From positions 1-20,277 of the forward strand of contig CAVURW010000140.1 in assembly GCA_963743595.1 (NCBI GenBank): a stretch of 20,277 bases of DNA, in the 5' to 3' direction. The number at the start of each line of letters is the position of its first letter. Position 1 is the first letter of the stretch. Below, in pieces: positions 1 through 7,634 of the stretch. A program made the position numbers and the translations under genes. This DNA is from CAVURW01 sp963743595 (lineage in GTDB: Bacteria; Verrucomicrobiota; Verrucomicrobiia; Methylacidiphilales; UBA1321). The notes beneath the pieces were generated by a model. It was not told where the DNA came from, did no database searches, and saw only the letters and a list, made by a program, of their open reading frames with translations.

Positions 1-594
1 GAACTGATACGCGCGGAGCGAATCGGTAAAGTAGGGCTAATCCAAGCGACGTTCAGTTTTCACTCGCCGTATCGAGCAGAGGGGCGACTCTTTGCACAGG
101 GCTTAGGTGGCGGGGGCATTCTCGATGTCGGTTGTTACACCACTTCCGTCGCGCGATTGTTGGCCGGGGCCGCCAATGGAAAGCCACTCTGCGAGCCAAA
201 GAATCTGACAAGCCGTAAAACGATGCACCACGGCGTGGATATCGTCTCGGTAGCAGTGGCGGAATTTGAGGGCGATATTTTGGCCCAGCTCTCGTGCGGA
301 GTTGGATTGAAGCAGGAAAACGGCGTCTGGATTTACGGTTCTGAAGGAATGATCGAAGTGCCAAATCCCTTTCTTGTAGGGCGGGATGGTGAGGACGGAG
401 AAATCCAGATCGTGGCGAGTAACGGTACGCGGGAGGTTCTAAAAGTCCCCAGCGGTAAATCGCTTTACGCGTTGGAGGTGGACGTGGTCGGTCGCGCGCT
501 CACCGCCGGGTTGAAGGAGACAGCAGAAGTGAGTTGGGAGGACACGATCGGCAATATGGCAGCGCTGGATGCGTGGCGAGTGGTGACGCATTAG
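1..594 (+). CDS. Gfo/Idh/MocA family oxidoreductase, 5'-truncated by window edge
   Basis: Frame 1 is open from the first base, so this is the C-terminal 197 residues of a longer protein. It contains a glycine-rich segment followed by ILDVGCYTTSVARLLAG, which is typical of the C-terminal alpha/beta domain of Gfo/Idh/MocA oxidoreductases. The GxxxDxGxY arrangement provides the substrate pocket and the dimer interface. The N-terminal Rossmann NAD(P)-binding domain (about 130 residues) must lie upstream of the window. Family members oxidise or reduce sugars, inositols and related polyols with NAD(P). The substrate cannot be read from this part. The protein ends at a TAG at 592-594, 54 bases before the Hsp70 start on the same strand, so co-transcription is possible. 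The internal TTG at 157 is not a real start because homology-like sequence continues upstream of it. Confidence 0.85.
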   Translation, partial: ELIRAERIGKVGLIQATFSFHSPYRAEGRLFAQGLGGGGILDVGCYTTSVARLLAGAANGKPLCEPKNLTSRKTMHHGVDIVSVAVAEFEGDILAQLSCGVGLKQENGVWIYGSEGMIEVPNPFLVGRDGEDGEIQIVASNGTREVLKVPSGKSLYALEVDVVGRALTAGLKETAEVSWEDTIGNMAALDAWRVVTH

Positions 595-648
595 CGTACT
601 CCGATATTTCATTGGAAAGGGGTGTGGGGAGGGGTATCTTCACGGACT

Positions 649-2535
649 ATGAGCAAGATTGTCGGGATTGATTTGGGCACGACAAATTCGTTGGTCGGCG
701 CCATGGATTCGGGGTTTGCGGTTTTGATCGCGGATGCGGAAGGGCGGAGATTAACGCCGTCAGTGGTGCATTTTGCGTCTGCCGAGGCAGCTCCTTTAGT
801 GGGTGCAGCGGCAAAACGGGTCCGAGCCTTGCAACCGAAATTAACGGTGAGTTCGGTGAAGCGCTTTATGGGTCGGCGCGGTTCCGATGTGGCTGAGGAA
901 GAACGGATTGTTTCATACCCGGTGGCGGGCGGTTCAGGTGAACCCGTCACGATTCCGATGTGGGGTCGGAACTGGCGTCCCGAAGAGATCTCGGCTGAGG
1001 TTCTTAAGAAACTGAAAGCCGATGCGGAAAAAGATCTCGGCGAGCCGGTAACGCGGGCTGTGATCACGGTGCCCGCCTACTTCAATGACGCGCAACGAAA
1101 TTCGACGCGCGAAGCGGGTGAACTGGCCGGCCTGACTGTGGAGCGCATTCTCAATGAGCCAACAGCGGCAGCTCTCGCCTATGGGATCGATCGCGAGCGA
1201 AAGCACGCGAAAATCGCGGTGTACGATCTCGGCGGCGGGACGTTCGATATCTCGATCTTAGAGCTGCAAGATGACGTGTTCAAGGTGCTCTCGACTAATG
1301 GAAATACTCGTTTGGGCGGCGACGACATTGACGCAGCCTTGACCGATGAACTGGCGCGACGGCTCGTGTCGAACCTAAAAATGGATGTCGATGCCGCACT
1401 GGTGGCGCGACTACACGAGGAAGCGGAGCAGGCGAAGATTCGGCTCTCCACCGAGGAAGAGATGCGTGTGGAGATTCCATTTGTGAAGGGCGAACTGAGT
1501 TTCGCGACTGTGGTGAAACGGAGCGAGTTGGAGGACTTGGCCCGACCCCTCATCAATAAAACTCGGGCGAATTGCCTCCGCAGCATGAGCGACGCAAAAG
1601 TGAAACCGAGCGATCTGGATGATGTGATTCTTGTCGGTGGACAGACGCGGATGCCGTTGGTGCGGAAGCTGGTGGAAGAGATTTTTGGGCGCGTGCCAAA
1701 TACCTCGGCGAATCCGGATGAGGCCGTGGCCGTGGGTGCGACGCTGCAGGCCGGGATTCTGGAAGGCGGAGTGAAAAACGCCGTGCTTCTGGATGTGACT
1801 CCGCTTTCGCTGGGAATCGAGACGTTCGGTGGCTTAATGAACGTGATCATTCCCCGGAACACGACGATTCCGACGAAGGCCGGCGAACTATTCACGACTG
1901 CGGTGGCCAACCAGAAATCGATGAAAATTCAGGTGCTGCAGGGCGAGCGCGAACTTTCAAAAGATAACTGGTCGATCGGCAGATTCGAGATCGAGTTTGA
2001 ACCCGCTCTGAAGGGTGTGCCGCGTGTGGGCGTCCAGTTCGAAATCGATGCTAACGGGATTCTTTCGGTGCTGGCGCGTGATATTAAAACGGGCAAACAG
2101 AAAATCGTTCAACTGAAGAGTGCCGTAGACGTGAAGGACGAGGAGGTCGAGCGGATGGTGTCGGAGAGCGTGGAGCACGCGTTCGATGACCTGGCGCAGC
2201 GGCAGTGGATTGAGGCGAAGCGGAATAGCGGCGAGTTGCTTTCCGGCACGCGTAAGGCTTTGGCGCAGGTGGGCCACCTGATTGTCGATTCGGAGGTGAA
2301 GGAAATTGAGGTGCTCATGGCGAAGGTGGAAGCGGCGTTTGAGACCGAGAATGTAACGGAACTCAAGCTCGCGAATAAGGCGCTCGATGAAGCAACGGTT
2401 CCCCTAGCGAACGTGTTGATGGATCAGGTGTTGGAGGAGCGGATGAACCGCCTGGACACCGAGGAGAGTTCCGCACCGCCCGCAAAAGCAGTGGAAGGAT
2501 CTCTACCGCTTAAGGGTGAAGAGAAAAAGAACTGA
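649..2535 (+). CDS. hscA: Hsp70-family chaperone, HscA-like
   Basis: A complete Hsp70 of 628 residues. The ATPase domain begins with GIDLGTTNS and has the phosphate-2 motif DLGGGTFDIS, the NEPTAAALAYG segment and ILVGGQTRMP. The substrate-binding domain begins near LLDVTPLSLGIET and includes IPRNTTIP and VLQGERE. Several segments read more like HscA (the chaperone that helps IscU deliver Fe-S clusters) than DnaK: NSLV near the start, EGRRLTPSVVH, SSVKRFMGR, and a lid with LAQRQWIEAKRNS. The length is close to E. coli HscA (616). The start at ATG 649 gives the canonical MSKIVGIDLGTTNS. A GTG at 622 would add nine residues unlike the family. A GGGGAGGGG stretch at 626-634 may be the ribosome site, although its 14-base spacing is long. 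No isc genes (iscS, iscU, hscB, fdx) are visible nearby, so a role as a second DnaK is the alternative. The C-terminal tail ends in a charged GEEKKN. Confidence 0.85.
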   Translation: MSKIVGIDLGTTNSLVGAMDSGFAVLIADAEGRRLTPSVVHFASAEAAPLVGAAAKRVRALQPKLTVSSVKRFMGRRGSDVAEEERIVSYPVAGGSGEPVTIPMWGRNWRPEEISAEVLKKLKADAEKDLGEPVTRAVITVPAYFNDAQRNSTREAGELAGLTVERILNEPTAAALAYGIDRERKHAKIAVYDLGGGTFDISILELQDDVFKVLSTNGNTRLGGDDIDAALTDELARRLVSNLKMDVDAALVARLHEEAEQAKIRLSTEEEMRVEIPFVKGELSFATVVKRSELEDLARPLINKTRANCLRSMSDAKVKPSDLDDVILVGGQTRMPLVRKLVEEIFGRVPNTSANPDEAVAVGATLQAGILEGGVKNAVLLDVTPLSLGIETFGGLMNVIIPRNTTIPTKAGELFTTAVANQKSMKIQVLQGERELSKDNWSIGRFEIEFEPALKGVPRVGVQFEIDANGILSVLARDIKTGKQKIVQLKSAVDVKDEEVERMVSESVEHAFDDLAQRQWIEAKRNSGELLSGTRKALAQVGHLIVDSEVKEIEVLMAKVEAAFETENVTELKLANKALDEATVPLANVLMDQVLEERMNRLDTEESSAPPAKAVEGSLPLKGEEKKN

Positions 2536-2569
2536 GCGTCCTTGAGCCAAGTTAAATATCGCTTCGAGG

Positions 2570-4519
2570 TTATTCCTGAGGAGTATCTGCTAGGTCACCG
2601 TCAAGCCGCACAACGATTAAATCGCCCACTCTTCTGACAGATTTTGTTGGCAGCTGATGATCGAGCCCTTCCAGATTATTTATGAGGTCCAAGAAGAATA
2701 CACTCATGGCGGCAGTAGTTGGACCAGTTTTTGGATATTCATCCGTCCAAAGTCGTCTGGAAAATATGTTTACCGGACGACCTGGACGAAGAAGGCTAAA
2801 CGTGGTTGGGGCAGATGCAGGGAAGTCGTGTATATCAAAATCGATGTGAATGATGTAATGAATATCTTCCTGTAGAAAGTATCTCCTCAGGGGTTCTATA
2901 CCTCGACCAAACGGAAGACCTGGTGGAAGACTTGAGCCACCTGGCATATCACCCAAGAACACATTATTTCTCCCCAAGTCCATCATGAAAGGGCGATCCA
3001 CATAAACAATCACACGTTCACCTGTCGGAACTAGTTGTTGAGCCCTCCTAAAAGAATCCTTATCTCTATAGAATATTTCGGGAGAAAAATAGACATCGGG
3101 CGGCTCAACATTAAAAAGATAGAAGACTTCTCCTGGTAATCGGATTAGTAGAATCGCACATATACAGCATATAACAGAAGTATATCGAAGCAGAGGGAAA
3201 GTCAGCGTTTCTGGGTGACTTTCTAAAGTGGAAAAATAGGTCAGTAACGAAAGCACTACCGACGTAAGAATAAGCCCAATGGTGTATCTCTCAATTCCAG
3301 AGATCGCCGGTAACTCTGGAAAAGGTGAAAGAGTCCATCCGAGTAAGAGAATAAAAAGTATAACGGAGCGGTGAAACGCAATAATGAATCGATTCTGAAG
3401 TAAATGTGAGCCCACCATCCAAGCGATAAAGCAACACACGATCGAAGGAGTGCTCTGAAAATAAGTGAACATCGTGGCTAGTCTCACTAAAACAGAAGGA
3501 GCTTTAACGAGGGTTAGTAAATTATAATTACTGGATTCATAGCCCTTGAACGCCGGGTAGTAGATAGTGCCGTTTGACTGATACAGTTGGAGCGCCCAGG
3601 GAAGGATCGAAAGAACCAGCGAGAGAAAGAATACTCCAGCTTCAATCCAAGCCTCTCGTCTCAAGGATCTCTTATCAAAGTAAATAAAAAACCAGTAAAT
3701 CGGTAAGAATATCGCCATTGTGCCCTTCAGGGAAAGTAGCGAGGCACAAATCATTCCTCGTAAAACGGCAACACCAATAGAATTTCCAAAAAGAGACATA
3801 TCTGTCAACATCATGAGTAAACTCAAAAAGCCAATAGATCGTACAGCAGATCCATTGTCGAAGGGGAGTGTAGCCAAAGCCGGAAGCAATAGTAACAGTG
3901 TCGCCCAAGGTGATTTAACTCCTAAGGTTTGCCTGATTTCCAGAAAACCCAGAATCGTTAGTGAAGTGCAGATCGCTCTCTCAAAAACGTGCTGATAAAT
4001 TAAGGGGACAACGCTTAAGCATAAGGCTTGAAGGAATGAACCTCCCCCATACGACGTCATTCTTCGAATGCTAAAGGGCTCTATCAACGATCCAGTGTGA
4101 AGTATTTTTTCTGGCATATACAGATAGGCCAAGCAATCATCACAAGTATCATAACAGAAATCGAGAGATTTATCGATTCCATAAATAATACAAAAGACTA
4201 CTACAAGTATGCTCAAGGTGGGGCTTTTTTTTGAGCTGAACCCTGCATGGGTTAAGGAGTGAATTATAAAATAGACAATGCCAGTTACGACAATCGCCAC
4301 AAGAATCGGTGCGGTTGCAAGGTTAAATAACATCAACCAACCACCTAAAGTGCAGACGAAACAAGCACCCCATCCCGAATTGAGTAGAACGTTATCAAGA
4401 GGAAGCGGTGAAACCTTAATCTTCAGACATTTAGCAAGAAAACATCCGTATCCAAGAAAAGACGCAATCACCGCCGCTCCCCATACTGACGGTAAGAGCA
4501 TCTGGAGCTGTAGTGCCAT
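2570..4519 (-). CDS. Multi-span membrane protein, possible GT-C-type glycosyltransferase, AT-rich
   Basis: A 649-residue protein with about ten or more hydrophobic segments over residues 1-470, then a mostly soluble C-terminal part (about 470-649) that is probably extracytoplasmic. After the first membrane segments, a loop carries CYDTCDDCLAYLYMPEKIL (acidic pair D127-D128), followed by EPFSIRRMTSYGGGSFLQA. Acidic residues in the first large loop are typical of GT-C lipid-phosphosugar glycosyltransferases, so that is the best guess. I do not recognise a named family. Base composition is clearly lower in G+C than the neighbours: three sampled 60-base rows give 17, 20 and 26 G+C, against 30 and 37 in rows from the chaperone and kinase genes. 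That suggests acquisition by transfer. The ATG at 4519 has no clear Shine-Dalgarno sequence. A second in-frame ATG six codons on is an alternative. The gene lies 107 bases downstream of the galactosidase on the same strand and converges on the Hsp70 gene with a 34-base gap. Confidence 0.7.
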   Translation of the reverse strand: MALQLQMLLPSVWGAAVIASFLGYGCFLAKCLKIKVSPLPLDNVLLNSGWGACFVCTLGGWLMLFNLATAPILVAIVVTGIVYFIIHSLTHAGFSSKKSPTLSILVVVFCIIYGIDKSLDFCYDTCDDCLAYLYMPEKILHTGSLIEPFSIRRMTSYGGGSFLQALCLSVVPLIYQHVFERAICTSLTILGFLEIRQTLGVKSPWATLLLLLPALATLPFDNGSAVRSIGFLSLLMMLTDMSLFGNSIGVAVLRGMICASLLSLKGTMAIFLPIYWFFIYFDKRSLRREAWIEAGVFFLSLVLSILPWALQLYQSNGTIYYPAFKGYESSNYNLLTLVKAPSVLVRLATMFTYFQSTPSIVCCFIAWMVGSHLLQNRFIIAFHRSVILFILLLGWTLSPFPELPAISGIERYTIGLILTSVVLSLLTYFSTLESHPETLTFPLLRYTSVICCICAILLIRLPGEVFYLFNVEPPDVYFSPEIFYRDKDSFRRAQQLVPTGERVIVYVDRPFMMDLGRNNVFLGDMPGGSSLPPGLPFGRGIEPLRRYFLQEDIHYIIHIDFDIHDFPASAPTTFSLLRPGRPVNIFSRRLWTDEYPKTGPTTAAMSVFFLDLINNLEGLDHQLPTKSVRRVGDLIVVRLDGDLADTPQE

Positions 4520-4626
4520 AGGAAGGTGGTAAGTCGTGGCGAACGAGGTCCGTAGGAAGCCTGTTCTTTATCCTGCCAGAACTAGGTTGGCGTTGACCTC
4601 TAAGGGAAGTCAATTCCCTCGTCAAT
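4520..4626 (-). promoter_or_regulatory. Intergenic nested inverted repeat after beta-galactosidase
   Basis: The 107 bases between the two minus-strand genes hold a perfect 6-bp stem: AGGGAA (4603-4608) and TTCCCT (4614-4619) around the loop GTCAA. Outside it TTGAC (4593-4597) can pair with GTCAA (4621-4625), giving a longer interrupted hairpin just after the galactosidase stop. There is no T-run on either side, so it may stabilise the mRNA 3' end or be a weak terminator. On the minus strand, TTGACG (4625-4620) lies 17 bases before TAGAGG, a poor promoter match for the membrane gene. Confidence 0.3.
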
Positions 4627-7506
4627 TTACGGCCCCTTAATTAAACAAAACGCCTCAATCCGTTGCAGTGTTACCTTGTCGGGTTTGTTCCCATAAATGT
4701 CCAGGATCACCAAGTCGTTATCGCCATCTTTGAGCCAGCATTCGGGCATGTACATGGGCACACGTTGAGGACACTCGCCGAGATTGTGACCGTTCAGCCA
4801 GACGTGGCCATTCTTTAGACCCTCTTTTGTGATAAGGCCCAGAGTTTCATGACCATTTGTGGGAGCGTGATACTTGAAGGTTGTCCGCCAGAACGTCGGC
4901 ACACTTTGCACCGTAGGTGTGCCTGTTTCCCATGGGGAACTGCTGAGGAAGTCGCTCCAGTTTAAGACGCGCCCCACGACTTGCGTTTCGTTCAAGCCAT
5001 TCAAGCCACCGTGGAAATACCATGGCTGTTTCTCCAGCGGCGAGTTATGCGCGATCATCAGGTTCAAACTGCCCGTGTCTCCAGACCAACTCGAGAGCTG
5101 AAGCAGAATGGTGTTTGGCCCAGCGTGCAAGATCTTCGAGATGTCTTGGATGCCAGTGTAATCGAGTTGTGTGCCGTTCAAGTAGACGATTGTATCGGCG
5201 TTAGCAAAGCGCGGCATGATGATGAAAGAATCGAGGTCAGCCGCATCGACATTGAACGTCCCGCGGACCCACGATTTCCCTTTGGGCACGCTCAGCTTCT
5301 GGCCAGGATCGACTGCTTTCCATGAACTGTCGTTGAAGCTTGCTTGCGAGAAATCAGCGGCCTTACCTTCTCCCTGGACCCACTTCCAGGTCACATCCAT
5401 TTTCTTTGGATCGTCGGTCGTCATGTTGCCCCAAATCCCACGATAACATTCTGGCAGCACCGGGCCCGTGAAAGCATAGAGCTTCGCGCGGGGTGAGATC
5501 TTTACAAAGATCGCCAAGGAATTATCTCCCGCATTGCATTTTAGACTGCTGAGCTCAGTGCGATCACCGTTCAGAAACGAAATGAATGTCCCGGAGTATC
5601 CCTCTAAACGCAGGTTAATTGTCTGCGCCGAATCGCAATGAATCGTGGTTCGATACCAACCGTATCGATTCTGAAATCCATCAGAGCCCATCGCTTGAGG
5701 TCCGTTTGTCTTCGTCCAACTGGCCGTCGAAAAATCGGGCGCTTTCTCGGGTGTCGCATCGCGCCATGTCCAATCGGTAAGTGTTGGCAATTCCAGCGGT
5801 AGAAAAGGCTGGGCAGTTACGGTCGCCTGACCTTTCGGTGTGAAAACGGCCGCTGCGGCGCCTTGAGGCGAAAACTCCATTGCGCCCTGTTCTGTGACAA
5901 AGGAAGGCCCCACGTAAAGATTGCCGTTGGCCAGCCAAGTTCTATTGGTCAGCTCGCGATTCATGACAAGGACTTTTGCACTTTCGCCATCACCTGAATC
6001 GAGACTAATTGTTTGGAACGATCCATCGGTCGGGTAGGTAAAATTGAGATGAATGGGATTATCGGTTTTCAGCGATTTCACGGTGATTTCCCCGCTATCG
6101 CCGCCGTCGCCGTAGCAAACCCAGTAGTCGATATCGCCGATTTTCTGGCGCAGCAGCACATTGGTGCATATCGATTCAAACGTGGCGTTTTCGGTCCACG
6201 GCACATTCAGCATCACCGTTCGCGGTTCGGAAGGAATGACGTTGATTTTTCCTTTGAAAGGGAGCGTGGTCGTGCCGACTTGGAGCATCGTTGAGAAAAT
6301 CCCTTTAGCCTCGCTGGGCGCTTGGTACGCATCTGCTGTGGGGGGGATTTCGGGTCCAGAGTTGTCGCCATTTCGCTTAAACTTATCGATAAATACGATG
6401 CTACCGAGCTGGGGATTGGTCCGGGTCGTGACGCGAAGACTTGGCAGATCAACTTTTGCGAGGGCAGGGTCATTGTGACTGCCGGTGAGCAGATCGTTGA
6501 AGCTTCGCGCAAAAAGAGCGGCGCGCCGTGCCGGGTAGTAAAGATTGTGGAACTGCCCCGTCTCACCGATCGGTGCGGAGTAATCATATGTGGCATCCGT
6601 GTTATCGGTTCCCGAATAGCCGAAATTCGTCCCGCCGTGAACCATGTAGTAATCATAACCGCCACCGCCGAACGCGATGATTTTCCACGTGCCCGCGACT
6701 TTCTCGTTGAGCATGCCCCGGTCCATATCTCCATAACGCCCGATCCAGCCGGTCCAAAACTCGGTTGTGAACCAAGGCGACCCCTCTACTTTATAGGGCT
6801 CGTTTCCAGACGGTTCGCCACCATGATGTTGTCCGGAGAAGAACATCGGCACTTCCAAGCCATTTTTCTTTGCCTCGGCCAGAAGATGATTGAGGTAAGG
6901 ATTCTTCGAGTCCGTTCCCCACCCATGTGAATATTCGTTTTCCAACTGCACCATGATAACGTTTCCGCCGTGATTGATTTGGTGTTTCGCCACGATCTTT
7001 TCGACCTGAGCCATGTGCGGGTCCGCGTATTTCAAAAAGTCGGCACCATCATCACGTAAGGTCATCCCAGGCTTTACCGTCAGCCAAGCAGGAAAGCCAC
7101 CATGCTCCCATTCCGCGCATGAGTAAGGGCCGACGCGAACGGTGGCAAACATTCCGGCTTGCTGCACCATGGTCAGCCACGCATCCAGGTCTAAATTATC
7201 TGTAAAATCCCACTGTCCCTCTTTCGGTTCAGAAGCATTCCAGAAGACATACATCTGCATGCAATTGAAGCCCATCATCTTGGCGCGCCAGATGCGGTCT
7301 TGCCACAGTTCGCGGGGAATACGCGCGTAATGCATTTCACCGGAGGTCAAAAATGTGGGCTTTCCGTTGATGAGAAAGTAGCCGTCCTTCCAGTTGATCG
7401 CTGCGGCCGCTGCGGGCTCCGGCGGGAACATCTGAGCTTGAGTCCCAACAGTGGACCCGAGCGAGACAGCAATGGCGACCAGAGTGGAAAGCGAAAATCT
7501 GCGCAT
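4627..7506 (-). CDS. Secreted GH35 beta-galactosidase
   Basis: A glycoside hydrolase family 35 enzyme, which releases terminal non-reducing beta-D-galactose by a retaining mechanism. From the ATG at 7506 the protein has 959 residues. It starts MRRFSLSTLVAIAVSLG, a signal peptide ending near TQA-Q, so it is exported. Family motifs follow in order: GKPTFLTSGEMHYARIPRE, then YVFWNASEPKEGQWDF, then VRVGPYSCAEWEHGGFPAWL. In QLENEYS the second Glu (about residue 191) is the expected acid/base. In TTEFWTGW the Glu (about residue 249) is the expected nucleophile. The catalytic barrel is followed by about 600 residues of beta-rich, jelly-roll-like domains usual in long GH35 enzymes. A longer reading from ATG 7563, which adds 19 residues and has GGGAG about 12 bases upstream, is possible. 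I prefer 7506 because it places the signal peptide at the N-terminus. The likely substrates are plant galactans or galactosylated glycans, by inference. It is transcribed away from the sensor kinase. Confidence 0.92.
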   Translation of the reverse strand: MRRFSLSTLVAIAVSLGSTVGTQAQMFPPEPAAAAAINWKDGYFLINGKPTFLTSGEMHYARIPRELWQDRIWRAKMMGFNCMQMYVFWNASEPKEGQWDFTDNLDLDAWLTMVQQAGMFATVRVGPYSCAEWEHGGFPAWLTVKPGMTLRDDGADFLKYADPHMAQVEKIVAKHQINHGGNVIMVQLENEYSHGWGTDSKNPYLNHLLAEAKKNGLEVPMFFSGQHHGGEPSGNEPYKVEGSPWFTTEFWTGWIGRYGDMDRGMLNEKVAGTWKIIAFGGGGYDYYMVHGGTNFGYSGTDNTDATYDYSAPIGETGQFHNLYYPARRAALFARSFNDLLTGSHNDPALAKVDLPSLRVTTRTNPQLGSIVFIDKFKRNGDNSGPEIPPTADAYQAPSEAKGIFSTMLQVGTTTLPFKGKINVIPSEPRTVMLNVPWTENATFESICTNVLLRQKIGDIDYWVCYGDGGDSGEITVKSLKTDNPIHLNFTYPTDGSFQTISLDSGDGESAKVLVMNRELTNRTWLANGNLYVGPSFVTEQGAMEFSPQGAAAAVFTPKGQATVTAQPFLPLELPTLTDWTWRDATPEKAPDFSTASWTKTNGPQAMGSDGFQNRYGWYRTTIHCDSAQTINLRLEGYSGTFISFLNGDRTELSSLKCNAGDNSLAIFVKISPRAKLYAFTGPVLPECYRGIWGNMTTDDPKKMDVTWKWVQGEGKAADFSQASFNDSSWKAVDPGQKLSVPKGKSWVRGTFNVDAADLDSFIIMPRFANADTIVYLNGTQLDYTGIQDISKILHAGPNTILLQLSSWSGDTGSLNLMIAHNSPLEKQPWYFHGGLNGLNETQVVGRVLNWSDFLSSSPWETGTPTVQSVPTFWRTTFKYHAPTNGHETLGLITKEGLKNGHVWLNGHNLGECPQRVPMYMPECWLKDGDNDLVILDIYGNKPDKVTLQRIEAFCLIKGP

Positions 7507-7563
7507 ATTACCAAAGTGAAGAAAAGGGAAAGCCGCGTCAAGCGAGGTTGCCATAATTGTCAT

Positions 7564-7634
7564 CTAGAGGAGATCTCCCAAGTATGCTTGGCAGATGATA
7601 ATCTGTTGGTTACCTTGATGGTTAACCTGTAACC
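7564..7634. promoter_or_regulatory. Divergent control region with clustered palindromes
   Basis: The bases between the divergent galactosidase and kinase genes hold several symmetric elements. GGAGATCTCC is a perfect 10-bp palindrome at 7569-7578. CCAAG-TATG-CTTGG is a 5-bp inverted repeat at 7578-7591. GGTTAACC is a perfect palindrome at 7620-7627, flanked symmetrically by GGTTAC (7608-7613) and GTAACC (7629-7634), the latter touching the kinase ATG. This density of dyads suggests binding sites for a dimeric regulator or RNA structure over the translation starts. GGAGATCTCC would also fall in the leader of the galactosidase if it starts at 7506. No convincing -35/-10 pair is visible. Confidence 0.4.

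Noticed and set aside
1179..1910. 243-residue minus-strand open frame
   Set aside because: It lies entirely antisense to the Hsp70 gene. It is serine/arginine-rich, as expected from the complement of a G+C-rich coding frame, and has no recognisable domain.
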